Part shown: piece by piece, positions 9,640 to 17,075 of the stretch
How positions within the stretch are numbered: the first letter of the stretch is position 1
How the letters are laid out: each line of letters starts with the position of its first letter
Assembly (NCBI GenBank): GCA_016788635.1
Contig: JAEUSU010000007.1
Location: forward strand, 223,870-264,239
Direction of reading: 5' to 3'
DNA length: 40,370 bases
Origin: Flavobacteriales bacterium
GTDB taxonomy: Bacteria > Bacteroidota > Bacteroidia > Flavobacteriales_F > PHOS-HE28
Translations under genes and position numbers: made by a program
The notes under the pieces: generated by a model
Seen by the model: only the letters and a program-made list of their open reading frames with translations
What the model was told of the DNA's origin: nothing
Databases searched by the model: none

Positions 9640-10749
9640 TCAATGCGGACGCGTGCCGGCGTGGTGGCGCTGCCACAGGCGAACACTGTGCCATTCGGCC
9701 ATCAGGCGCAACCGTTGGTCACCGCTCTGTGGATCGAGAATGCGGCGCACCACCACATCCGGGGCCATGTGCCGTTCGTAGTAGGACTTTGCGGCCGCGC
9801 GCATCCGTTCAATGCGCGTGGCGTCCATGTCCAACGCCTGCTGCACCACGTGCACAAGGCCATCTTCATCCTTGAAGGCGAGGCAATCCACACCATGCTG
9901 CAGTGGCGGATCAAAGAGCTGCGGGAACTGCAGGATAGGCACGGCACCCACGGACATGCCCTCCACAACGCTGTGGGTCCAGGGCATCACCACACCGGGG
10001 AAGGCGGGCAGAAAGTCGGAGTGGGCGAGCACCCACCGCAGGTCGATGGGGTCCACGTAGAAGTCCTTGTGGCGGTCCACCAGGCGGATAGGCTTGTGGC
10101 TCGAGGCCAATGTGGCCTTGTCCTTCGGATGTTCGATCAACGTACCGAAGTGCATGTGGAGAACCTGGTTCATCTCGCGTCGCGAAAGGCAATGAAAGAC
10201 CTCGCGTACGGCGGGGTGGCTGTAGTGCGCGGGGTCGAAGCCGCCGGAGAAGTAGATGCGGATGCGGCCCAAGGCATGCAGGGGATCATCCGGTGGGGGC
10301 TGACGGGGTTCCTCGCAGTGGAACACGTACACCGAATCCACCATGGGCATGGGTACACGCCAGGTGCCTGGCTGTGGCGGGGCGAAGTAGTCCGCATCCA
10401 GCAGGCGCACCACCGCGCCATCCGGTGCTTCACGCGGGCGATCGGTCAGCACCAGCACGGTGCCCGGTGGTGGAACGGACCGCCATTCCGCCTCCGGGAA
10501 ACGATCCTGCAAGAGCGTGGTGCTCCATGCGCCCAGCATGCCGGTGGTGGGTTTGAAGGCGATGCGGTGGCCGGCATTGCGGAAGAGGAGGAGCAGGAGC
10601 AACAGGTAACGCTCGAAGGGATTGGCCTGCAGGTCCACGAACACGATCGGGCCGCCGCCTGGGCTTTTCCGCGGCTCCTTGCGGTGGCGCCAGAGCAGGA
10701 CGAGGTTCACGGCCGTCCACTTGGCGGATGCAAGAATGCGGCGGAGCAT
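9640..10749 (-). CDS. glycosyltransferase-like protein, GT-B/exostosin type
   Basis: About 369 residues from the chosen start (MLRRILASAKW). I do not recognise a close family. The C-terminal half resembles the nucleotide-sugar-binding half of GT-B glycosyltransferases. It has PWTHSVVEGMSVGAVPILQF followed by LQHGVDCLAFKDEDGLVHVV, matching the usual 'E-x-M-x-G-x-x-P' pattern and a following helix. The N-terminal half has a Rossmann-like start (GGPIVFVDLQANPFERYLL) and a hydrophobic leucine-rich helix, possibly membrane-associated. Such proteins add sugars to envelope polysaccharides or glycoproteins; the acceptor is unknown. The frame is open to an ATG at 10812, but that longer form would run through the 28-base palindrome ending at 10810, so the ATG at 10749 is preferred. 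Confidence 0.65.
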   Translation of the reverse strand: MLRRILASAKWTAVNLVLLWRHRKEPRKSPGGGPIVFVDLQANPFERYLLLLLLLFRNAGHRIAFKPTTGMLGAWSTTLLQDRFPEAEWRSVPPPGTVLVLTDRPREAPDGAVVRLLDADYFAPPQPGTWRVPMPMVDSVYVFHCEEPRQPPPDDPLHALGRIRIYFSGGFDPAHYSHPAVREVFHCLSRREMNQVLHMHFGTLIEHPKDKATLASSHKPIRLVDRHKDFYVDPIDLRWVLAHSDFLPAFPGVVMPWTHSVVEGMSVGAVPILQFPQLFDPPLQHGVDCLAFKDEDGLVHVVQQALDMDATRIERMRAAAKSYYERHMAPDVVVRRILDPQSGDQRLRLMAEWHSVRLWQRHHAGTRPH

Positions 10750-10754
10750 GTGCG

Positions 10755-10762
10755 CCAAAGTA
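10755..10762 (-). promoter_or_regulatory. possible -7 promoter box before the glycosyltransferase-like gene
   Basis: On the minus strand the bases read TACTTTGG, one mismatch from the Bacteroidota housekeeping -7 consensus TAnnTTTG, just upstream of the ATG at 10749. No convincing -33 TTG element was found, so this is tentative. Confidence 0.3.
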
Positions 10763-10782
10763 GTGGTGCCGTCACAAAACGA

Positions 10783-10810
10783 GCGGGGCCCCGACATGTC
10801 GGGGCCCCGC
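10783..10810 (-). terminator. rho-independent terminator of the large T9SS gene (perfect 28-base palindrome)
   Basis: A perfect inverted repeat: GCGGGGCCCCG, centre ACATGT, then CGGGGCCCCGC. It lies 22 bases after the stop of the minus-strand T9SS gene (10833). Read on that strand it is followed by TCGTTTTG, a short T-run, which fits an intrinsic terminator. Because it is a perfect palindrome with almost no loop, it could also act as a protein-binding or cruciform site. Confidence 0.75.
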
Positions 10811-10832
10811 AACGTTGAAAGTGATAGGGTGC

Positions 10833-13800
10833 TTACTGGCGCACGATGCGTTCGTAGAGCACCTGGTCGCCGATGGTCACGTGCATGAGGTACATGCCTG
10901 TGGCCAGGTCGCCGTTCAGTTGCAGCACATGGTTGAGGATGCCACCGCCCATGGCCACCTGCTCGGCATGCACGCGCTTGCCGTACAGGTCGAAGAGCTC
11001 GATGGTGGCGCTTTCGATGGTCTCATCCACGCCTTCCACCATCACCTGCACGTTCTCCTGACGGCTGGGGTTGGGGAATACCGTGAAGCTGAGGCCGCTT
11101 TCCAGGATGGTGTTGGTGCTGCCGGGTGTGTTCAGGCGGAAGCGGCAGGCCGGGCCGAAGGCGTTGAACACCCCACCCACCTGAGATCGCACACGCACGT
11201 TCAGGTCGAGGCCAACGGGTATCGGGTTGGTGACGATCTGGTTGGGCTTTAGGGTGGTGGATGTCCACAGGATGCGACGGTTGTAGGAGCCATGCGGGTC
11301 GAAGAACCAGAACTGGTAACCCGTGGCGCCCGGCTGCGTGCTGCAATACAGCGGCGTGGTGGGCAGCACATCGGTGCGGTCGCAGCTCACGGCCTGCAGG
11401 CCCTGGTTGCTGAGGGGTACGCAGAACTCGTTCACGGCAGTGCTCACAGCGGTGAACTGGCCGTTGGCATCGATGATGCGGCGGCTGAGCGGATCGCGCA
11501 GCACGTAACCACCGTTGCTGATGCCATCGTTGCCGCTGTCGTTCACAAAGAGGCGGTAGCAACCGGCGGGCACGCAGATGCTCTCATTGATGACCGCACC
11601 CGGAGTGCCGCTGGCGTATGGTCCACCGCTGGCGATGGTCACCAGTCCGGCACCATCCTTCAACTGCCAGGTGGTTTGTGCACCGAAGGCATCGAGGGTG
11701 ATCGTCAGGCTCAGTTCGATCTGCGAGCAACCGGGACCCACAGGAGTGCCAATGCACGCGCAGTTCGCGGTCCAGGTGTCGTTGATGGTGTTCGGATCAT
11801 TGTCGTTGCAAGGTGAACCGGGTACGGCAGGACCACCGGGAACACCATTGCAATCCAGCGGAAGCGGGGTGCCGATGCACAGGCAGTTCGGGCTCCACGT
11901 GTCGTTGATGGTGGTGGGGTCGTTGTCATTGCAGGGCGTGCCGGGCAGTGCGGGTCCACCGGGAACACCGTTGCAGTCCGTGGCGAGTGGGGTGCCCACG
12001 CAGTTGCAGTTGGCATCCACCGTATCGTTGATCGTTCCGGGGTTGCCGTCATCGCAGGGCGAGCCAGGCTCCGGTCCGCCTGGGCATACATCAAAGGCGT
12101 CGCAGGTGCCATCTCCATCGGTGTCCTGGAAGGTGCCTTCGCAGTTGCAGTTGGCGTCCAGCACATCATTGATGGTGCAAGGGTTGTTGTCGTTGCAGGC
12201 AGAACCTGGAACGGCTGGTCCACCCGGAACCCCATTGCAATCGTTCGGCAGCGGTGTGCCCACGCAGTTGCAGTTGGCATCCCAGGTGTCATTGATCGTG
12301 GTGGCGTTGCCATCATTGCAGGGGGTGCCGGGCTGCGCCGGACCACCGGGTACACCATTGCAATCGTTCGCCTGGGTGCCGGCGCATACGCAGGCGGGCG
12401 TGATCACATCGTTGTTCGTGTTCGGGTTGCCATCGTCGCAGCTGTCACCAATGAGGCCGAAGAGCGTGGGGCAGTTGTCCGTGCTGTTGGCCACATAACC
12501 GGCTGGTTGGCCGCAGGCCAGGATGCTGTTGGCCGGATCACCGAAGGTGTCACCGTCCTGATCGAGGTACCAGGTCTGGGCTGCCGTCACCGTGATGTTG
12601 GCTGTGGCCTGCACTTGCGCGCATCCACCGCTGGCGATGATGGTATAGGTCACCGTGTAGGTGCCGGGCGTGCTGGTGCCGAGGGTCACTGCACCGGTGC
12701 TGCTGTTCAGGCTCAGGCCAACAGGGACGGCGCTGTAAGTACCACCTGCCGTGCCGGACTGTGTTACGCTGGCAGTACCGGCGTTGCTGCAGTAGGGCGA
12801 ACCCGAGTAGGTGATGGTGGCGGCTGGCGCACCGGTCACCGTGATGGTGGCTGTGGCCTGCACTTGCGCGCATCCACCGCTGGCGGTGATGGTATAGGTC
12901 ACCGTGTAGGTGCCGGGCGTGCTGGTGCCGAGGGTCACTGCCCCCGCGCTGCTGTTGAGGCTGAGACCAGCAGGAACGGCGCTGTACGCACCACCCGCTG
13001 TGCCGGTCTGCGTTACGCTGGCGGTGCCGGCGTTGCTGCAGTACGGGGAACCGGCGTAGGTGATGGTGGCGGCTGGCGCACCGGTCACCGTGATGGTGGC
13101 GGTGGCCTGCACTTGTGCACAACCTCCAGCTGCGGCAATGGTGTAGGTCACCGTGTAGGTGCCGGGTGTGCTGGTGCCAAGGGTCACTGCACCGGTGCTG
13201 CTGTTGAGGCTGAGTCCGGCTGGCGAGGCGTTATAGGTGCCTCCCGCCGTTCCGGTCTGTGTTACGCTGGCAGTGCCTGCGTTGCTGCAGTAGGGCGAAC
13301 CTGCGTAAGTGATCGTCGCGCTGGGCGCAGGGTTCACGGTCACGCTCACAGCTTGGTTTGCGGATCCGCAGGCATTCGTCACCGTAATGGTGTAGTTGCC
13401 CGTGGCCGCACCAGTGACGGTGGCGTTCGGCGTGCCACCGTTGCTGATCGATCCGGCGCCGGTCCATGCATAGGTCAGCGGGCCCGTTCCGGTGGCCACA
13501 GCATCCAGGTTCAGCGTCTGCGTGGAGCAGATGGGGCTGTTGCTGGTGGCGCTGGTGATCGAAGGCTGTGTGCAGGCCTGCGGATAAGTAAGGAAAGGCA
13601 CCACGGTGCTGTTGTTCTCGCTGGCGGTGTGGGTGTAGAACTCCGGGTCGAGGCTGCCGGGGGGCAGTACGGACACGTTGATCTTGAAGGAGAGATCGCC
13701 TGCGGTGGTGAGCTGCAGGATCAGTGTGCGGTTGGCGCCCAGGTGCTCGGGGCCTTCCTGCGGGGGCAGCAGCGCCCAGGCACCGCTGGTGCTGAAGGCC

Positions 13801-14402
13801 GTGCCGTTGCCACCGAACACCGGTGCCAGGTCGGCGCCGGTCATGCCGATGGTGGTCACGTCCAGGCTGGTGCCCGGCACGTTGCCATCGCTGTCGGTGG
13901 GCCCGAAGCCGCTCCACAGGTTGCACATGGTGAGGTTGCCGTTGGGGTCTGCGCTGCGCAGCACACCGAGCTGCTCGAGGTTGCCCCCGCAGCTGGCGGC
14001 CGAGCCACCGCTGCGTCCCGAACGGATGAAGGTGAGGTAACTGTCGAAGGCGGCGCCATCGTCCATGCGACTGGTCTGCGGCGGTGCGGTGGTGCTGCCG
14101 AAGGAATCGTCGTTGAAGAAGGGCAGGGTGCTGTTGATGGTCAACAGGTTGTTGCCGGGCAGGCCGTACACGGTGTTGAGCTTGTAGCCGGGGGCCATGT
14201 CCACGTACACGCGGTACACCTTCATGCCGGCGGCCAGCACGAAGGAGCCGTTGCCCAGGGTGTTGTTGTAATAGTCGGCGTCGGCGGCGGTCACCGTGGT
14301 GTACTCTTCCACGATGATGCCCTGGAGGCCCTGGGCGCCGGCCCGGGTGATGCCCAGGGCCAGGCAACAGCCCAGCAGCAGATTGAGGAGCTTGTGTTTC
14401 AT
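10833..14402 (-). CDS. very large T9SS surface protein with unknown N-terminal domain, Ig-like and Cys-rich repeats
   Basis: A 1189-residue exported protein. The start is set at the ATG at 14402, which is followed by a signal peptide (MKHKLLNLLLGCCLALGITRAGAQ, cleaved after about residue 24). The in-frame ATG 60 bases earlier lies inside a hairpin. Domains in order: the shared unknown domain at about 25-265 (GIIVEEY, YRVYVDMAPGYKL, LILQLTTAGDLSF); one divergent and three near-identical 83-residue Ig/PKD-like repeats (YCSNAGTASVTQTGT, STPGTYTVTYTI); then five or six Cys-rich repeats of about 40 residues (DCNGVPGGPA, PCNDGN, TINDTWDANCNCVGTP). After a beta-rich domain with an SGNDGISNGGYVL phrase comes a T9SS type A sorting domain (FTVFPNPS ... 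GMYLMHVTIGDQVLYERIVRQ). T9SS exports such proteins and removes the C-terminal domain at the cell surface. The role may be adhesion or binding; no catalytic motif is visible. Confidence 0.88.
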   Translation of the reverse strand: MKHKLLNLLLGCCLALGITRAGAQGLQGIIVEEYTTVTAADADYYNNTLGNGSFVLAAGMKVYRVYVDMAPGYKLNTVYGLPGNNLLTINSTLPFFNDDSFGSTTAPPQTSRMDDGAAFDSYLTFIRSGRSGGSAASCGGNLEQLGVLRSADPNGNLTMCNLWSGFGPTDSDGNVPGTSLDVTTIGMTGADLAPVFGGNGTAFSTSGAWALLPPQEGPEHLGANRTLILQLTTAGDLSFKINVSVLPPGSLDPEFYTHTASENNSTVVPFLTYPQACTQPSITSATSNSPICSTQTLNLDAVATGTGPLTYAWTGAGSISNGGTPNATVTGAATGNYTITVTNACGSANQAVSVTVNPAPSATITYAGSPYCSNAGTASVTQTGTAGGTYNASPAGLSLNSSTGAVTLGTSTPGTYTVTYTIAAAGGCAQVQATATITVTGAPAATITYAGSPYCSNAGTASVTQTGTAGGAYSAVPAGLSLNSSAGAVTLGTSTPGTYTVTYTITASGGCAQVQATATITVTGAPAATITYSGSPYCSNAGTASVTQSGTAGGTYSAVPVGLSLNSSTGAVTLGTSTPGTYTVTYTIIASGGCAQVQATANITVTAAQTWYLDQDGDTFGDPANSILACGQPAGYVANSTDNCPTLFGLIGDSCDDGNPNTNNDVITPACVCAGTQANDCNGVPGGPAQPGTPCNDGNATTINDTWDANCNCVGTPLPNDCNGVPGGPAVPGSACNDNNPCTINDVLDANCNCEGTFQDTDGDGTCDAFDVCPGGPEPGSPCDDGNPGTINDTVDANCNCVGTPLATDCNGVPGGPALPGTPCNDNDPTTINDTWSPNCLCIGTPLPLDCNGVPGGPAVPGSPCNDNDPNTINDTWTANCACIGTPVGPGCSQIELSLTITLDAFGAQTTWQLKDGAGLVTIASGGPYASGTPGAVINESICVPAGCYRLFVNDSGNDGISNGGYVLRDPLSRRIIDANGQFTAVSTAVNEFCVPLSNQGLQAVSCDRTDVLPTTPLYCSTQPGATGYQFWFFDPHGSYNRRILWTSTTLKPNQIVTNPIPVGLDLNVRVRSQVGGVFNAFGPACRFRLNTPGSTNTILESGLSFTVFPNPSRQENVQVMVEGVDETIESATIELFDLYGKRVHAEQVAMGGGILNHVLQLNGDLATGMYLMHVTIGDQVLYERIVRQ
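11740..12370 (-). repeat. tandem Cys-rich coding repeats, about 120-base period
   Basis: Five to six imperfect copies, each encoding about 40 residues of the form DCNGVPGGPA-x-PG-x-PCNDxNxxTINDTW-x-x-NC-x-C-x-GTP. The DNA copies are diverged but share long identical runs. Two similar units occur in the T9SS protein at 17076-18464. Cys and Asp/Asn spacing suggests disulfide-bonded, possibly calcium-binding modules. Confidence 0.85.
12588..13334 (-). repeat. three tandem 249-base repeats (83-residue Ig/PKD-like modules)
   Basis: Units start at 12588, 12837 and 13086, each exactly 249 bases, as marked by the recurring CACCGTGATGxTGGC boundary and by GTATAGGTCACCGTGTAGGT within the units. The copies differ by only scattered bases, so they were duplicated or homogenised recently. 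They encode modules with the phrases ATITYAGSPYCSNAG and GTSTPGTYTVTYTI. Confidence 0.92.
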
Positions 14403-14430
14403 GTTGGTTGGTTGTGGGGTGTGTGACCCA

Positions 14431-14465
14431 CCGATGGTGCGGCCCTTACATGGCCGCACCATCGG
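14431..14465 (-). terminator. hairpin between the beta-helix gene and the large T9SS gene
   Basis: A perfect 14-base-pair stem (CCGATGGTGCGGCC / GGCCGCACCATCGG) with a seven-base loop (14445-14451). It starts 13 bases after the stop of the minus-strand gene ending at 14479. There is no T-run, so it may be a partial terminator, an RNA-stabilising stem or a REP-like palindrome rather than a full intrinsic terminator. Confidence 0.6.
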
Positions 14466-14478
14466 GGATCGAGGGGTC

Positions 14479-16041
14479 TTAGTAGCAGCTCAGACCAAAG
14501 CGCGGCACGAAGAGGCCGAAGTCGCTGGCGTTGATCAGGCCGTCGTTGTTCAGGTCGCCCAGGCAGCCGGAGACCACGCTGAGGTCCAGCCCGAGCTGTT
14601 CGGCCAGGGTCCAGCCCTTGGTCCAGGGTTGTGCACCGGGCTGGAAGGCACCGCGGTACTTGGCACCGCTGAAGAAGCCGTCCACCGGAGGGGTAAGGGT
14701 GGTGGCGGCCGTGCCGGCGGCGGGCACCGGGTTGAGGCGGTCGTTGCCGCTGATGGCATTGCCCGGCAGGGGCATGTTGTAGGTGGCGTCGATCAGCGCG
14801 TTGGCGGCCACGGCCAGGTTGCCGTCGGTGGTGAAGAACTTGGTGTGCGCGGGGCTGCCCACGGCGGGGAAGGCACCGTTGATGCGGATGGCGTTGGTCA
14901 CACCCTGGAAGGTGCAGTTCCGCACCTGGAACTCGTTGCTGTTCCAGAAGGTCTCCACCTCGGTGGTCATGTTCAGACCCTGGGCGAAGCGGGCGAAGAC
15001 GCTGTTGACGATGATGCCCTGAGTGCGCTCCTTGGCCTCGATGCCCTCATCGTTGTTGTTGCGGCCGATGAAGGTGGCGTTGTAGACCACCGGGGTGCTG
15101 CGCAGCCCGCCGTTGGCGAAGTTGGTGGCGGCGTCGTCGCCGTCGGCCTCAATGCCGTTGTCACCCTGGTTGAGGGCGCCACCGCTGTTGTCGGGGCCCT
15201 GCACGTTGTAGAGGAACTGCAGCTTGCCGCTGTAGCCCTGGTCCCAGTCGATGTAGTCGTCATCGCAATGCATGCCCACCAGGTACTTGGCGTTCACCGT
15301 GCCACCGAAGAACTCGAAGGCATCGTCCAGGTTGGAGACCACCTCGATGTGGTCGATGGTGGTGCCGCGGCCCAGGCCACCCAGGGTCAGGCCGTTGATC
15401 TCGTTGTTGGCGCCGATGACCTGGCCGCCGTGGCGCAGGCTCACGTAGCGGAGCACGCCGCTGTTGTCGTCGTTGAGCTCGGTGCCCACAGGGTTGCCAT
15501 AGAGGTGGCGGCTGTCGCCGGCGGCCAGGCCCTCGATGGTGCCCACGCCGTTGGTGGCGGTGGCCGTGGGGTCGCCGTCGGTGGTGCGCTTGTTGGTGTA
15601 GGCACGGCCCAGCACGATCAAGCTACCCCACTGCCCGCGGTTGGTCACGGCGTAGGAGCCGTCCAGGGGGTCGGCGGCGGCCGTCATGATGATGGGGCAG
15701 CTCTCGCTGCCGTTGGCCCAGATCTGTCCGTCGCGCGCCACAATGATGGCGTGCGCCGCACCCGGGTTGCTGTTGCCCTTGATCACCGTGCCGGGCTCTA
15801 TGAAGAGGTCCTGCCCGGCGTTCACGTACATGCGCGTGTTGAGGATGTACAGGTTGTTGCAGGTGAGCACCGTGTTGCTGCTGAGCAGGTTGTTGTTGGC
15901 GTCCACCAGGGTGCTGATGTTCACCGTGGTCCGGCTGCTTACCGGCGGACAACCGCAGGCGGCGCCCACGTTCTGCGCCTGCGCAGTGGGGGCGAGAGCG
16001 GCCATGGCGGCCACGAGGGAAAGATCGCGTAAGGTTTTCAT
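14479..16041 (-). CDS. secreted parallel beta-helix protein with dockerin-like C-terminus
   Basis: A 520-residue exported protein with a signal peptide (MKTLRDLSLVAAMAALAPTAQAQ). The body, about residues 60-470, looks like a right-handed parallel beta-helix. It has short repeating strands and Asn/Gly turns, for example NGLTLGGLGRGTTIDHIEV, LDDAFEFFGGTVNAKYLVG and DDDYIDWDQGYSG. The C-terminus is GDLNNDGLINASDFGLFVPR, a single dockerin-type EF-hand-like motif (D-x-N-x-D-G-x-I-x-x-x-D) that ends the protein. It has no T9SS sorting domain, so it probably stays in the periplasm or is anchored through partners. Beta-helix proteins of this kind occur beside TonB receptors in other genomes as far as I recall, but I cannot verify that here. 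It lies upstream of the large T9SS gene on the same strand, separated by a hairpin. Function unknown; carbohydrate or surface-polymer binding is a guess. Confidence 0.82.
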   Translation of the reverse strand: MKTLRDLSLVAAMAALAPTAQAQNVGAACGCPPVSSRTTVNISTLVDANNNLLSSNTVLTCNNLYILNTRMYVNAGQDLFIEPGTVIKGNSNPGAAHAIIVARDGQIWANGSESCPIIMTAAADPLDGSYAVTNRGQWGSLIVLGRAYTNKRTTDGDPTATATNGVGTIEGLAAGDSRHLYGNPVGTELNDDNSGVLRYVSLRHGGQVIGANNEINGLTLGGLGRGTTIDHIEVVSNLDDAFEFFGGTVNAKYLVGMHCDDDYIDWDQGYSGKLQFLYNVQGPDNSGGALNQGDNGIEADGDDAATNFANGGLRSTPVVYNATFIGRNNNDEGIEAKERTQGIIVNSVFARFAQGLNMTTEVETFWNSNEFQVRNCTFQGVTNAIRINGAFPAVGSPAHTKFFTTDGNLAVAANALIDATYNMPLPGNAISGNDRLNPVPAAGTAATTLTPPVDGFFSGAKYRGAFQPGAQPWTKGWTLAEQLGLDLSVVSGCLGDLNNDGLINASDFGLFVPRFGLSCY

Positions 16042-16276
16042 GAGAGGTGTTGGATTGGGGATTTGATCCGTTCGTTCAAGTGTGATCTGGGTTCATTAGG
16101 GCGTGGCAAAAGTGAAAGGCGCGTGTAGGGAGGGGATTATTCGCGCCCTATGGTTTGCTTACCATTGGATGAAGGCACTGTTGCATGGAAGGTGGATCGG
16201 TTAACGATGGGAAAACATGGCATGCAGCGCATCTATGCCGCACGTACCGTGTTGGACCAGTGGATCGAAGAGGACC
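16042..16276. other. intergenic region upstream of the beta-helix gene
   Basis: A 235-base gap between the end of the short paralog (stop at 16277) and the start of the beta-helix gene (16041). It is less GC-rich than its surroundings and should hold the promoter of the beta-helix gene. Seven-base arms TAGGGCG (16097-16103) and CGCCCTA (16144-16150) form a loose inverted repeat. I found no convincing -33/-7 pair and no small gene. Confidence 0.5.
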
Positions 16277-17047
16277 TCAGTACAGGGTCCCATGGAAGAG
16301 ATCCGGATGGTGGATCTCCCCATCCTTCACGTTCGCGTCGGAGACGAACTTCAACGAGCGGCCGTCTGGTGTGCCGATCTGCAGGTTCATTCGGAAGGAC
16401 AACACACCGGTGGTGGTGAGCTGCGCGAGCAGGATAATGTTCTCATCCGTAGGCCCCCGGGTCCCTCCCAGCACGGCCCAGGCACCGTTGATGGTGTGCA
16501 GTACGCTGCCGCGGATATGAGACAAATAGCTTGATGCGAAAAGAAAGTTCACCACGTCCTTGATGGTGTCAGCGGCCAGCAGACCATCGTTCACACAGAG
16601 CGGCTCCATGCGCACGGGCCGGCCTGCGTGCATCAGGATCGGATGCGAAGGGTAGGGAGGACAGTGCAGCACCGAGCCATCGCGGTCCATGTTCCGTGGA
16701 ATGCCCCAATGCCGGTCACTCGCGGCGCCCACCGTGATATAGGTGTCCAGCGCGTTGTATCCCACATCCAGCCGATCGCCATGCACTTCACTACCGAACT
16801 TCGCTGGATCGGTGGAGTTGAAAAAGTCCGTGGTGGTGCGGATCATGAGCTCATGGGCCTCATCACCATAAACCATCTCCAGCTGGTGGCCGGGGGCCAG
16901 GTCAACATAGATCCGATAGGTCATCAAGGCGCTGCCGCTCCCTGTGGTGTCGGGTAGCACATGGTAGAGCTCCACGAACACACTGTCGATCTGTGCATGT
17001 CCGTGCACAGCCAGGACAAACATCAAGATCGACAGGAAGCGGTTCAT
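16277..17047 (-). CDS. short secreted paralog of the unknown N-terminal domain family
   Basis: From the ATG at 17047 the product is 256 residues: a signal peptide (MNRFLSILMFVLAVHGHAQ) and then only the unknown domain shared by the T9SS proteins at 10833, 17076 and 19474. Shared features are VFVELY near the start, TYRIYVDLAPGHQLEMVYG, TTTDFFN, LDTYITVGAAS, a DRDGSV acidic loop, a NDGL motif and GPTDENIILLAQLTTTGVLSF. The protein stops after LFHGTLY, with no repeats and no T9SS sorting domain, so it is a minimal version or a 3'-truncated copy. It starts 28 bases after the stop of the neighbouring T9SS gene, so the two are likely one operon. An in-frame ATG at 17089 would overlap that gene and spoil the signal peptide. 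Function unknown. Confidence 0.75.
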   Translation of the reverse strand: MNRFLSILMFVLAVHGHAQIDSVFVELYHVLPDTTGSGSALMTYRIYVDLAPGHQLEMVYGDEAHELMIRTTTDFFNSTDPAKFGSEVHGDRLDVGYNALDTYITVGAASDRHWGIPRNMDRDGSVLHCPPYPSHPILMHAGRPVRMEPLCVNDGLLAADTIKDVVNFLFASSYLSHIRGSVLHTINGAWAVLGGTRGPTDENIILLAQLTTTGVLSFRMNLQIGTPDGRSLKFVSDANVKDGEIHHPDLFHGTLY

Positions 17048-17075
17048 GATGAGCTGGTGTGAAGCGAAGGGGAAC

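Noticed and set aside
10750..10812. N-terminal extension of the glycosyltransferase-like protein from an ATG at 10812
   Set aside because: The extension is encoded by the terminator palindrome and adds a non-conserved-looking MRGPDMSGPR segment; the start at 10749 is more plausible.
12588..13334. Regular repeats that might suggest a CRISPR array
   Set aside because: Units are 249 bases, nearly identical throughout, lack unique spacers and are in frame within a surface-protein gene.
12507..14426. A 639-codon plus-strand open frame opposite the large T9SS gene
   Set aside because: The product is Gly/Ala/Val-rich and mirrors the repeats of the real gene; the minus-strand frame has a signal peptide, repeats and a sorting domain.
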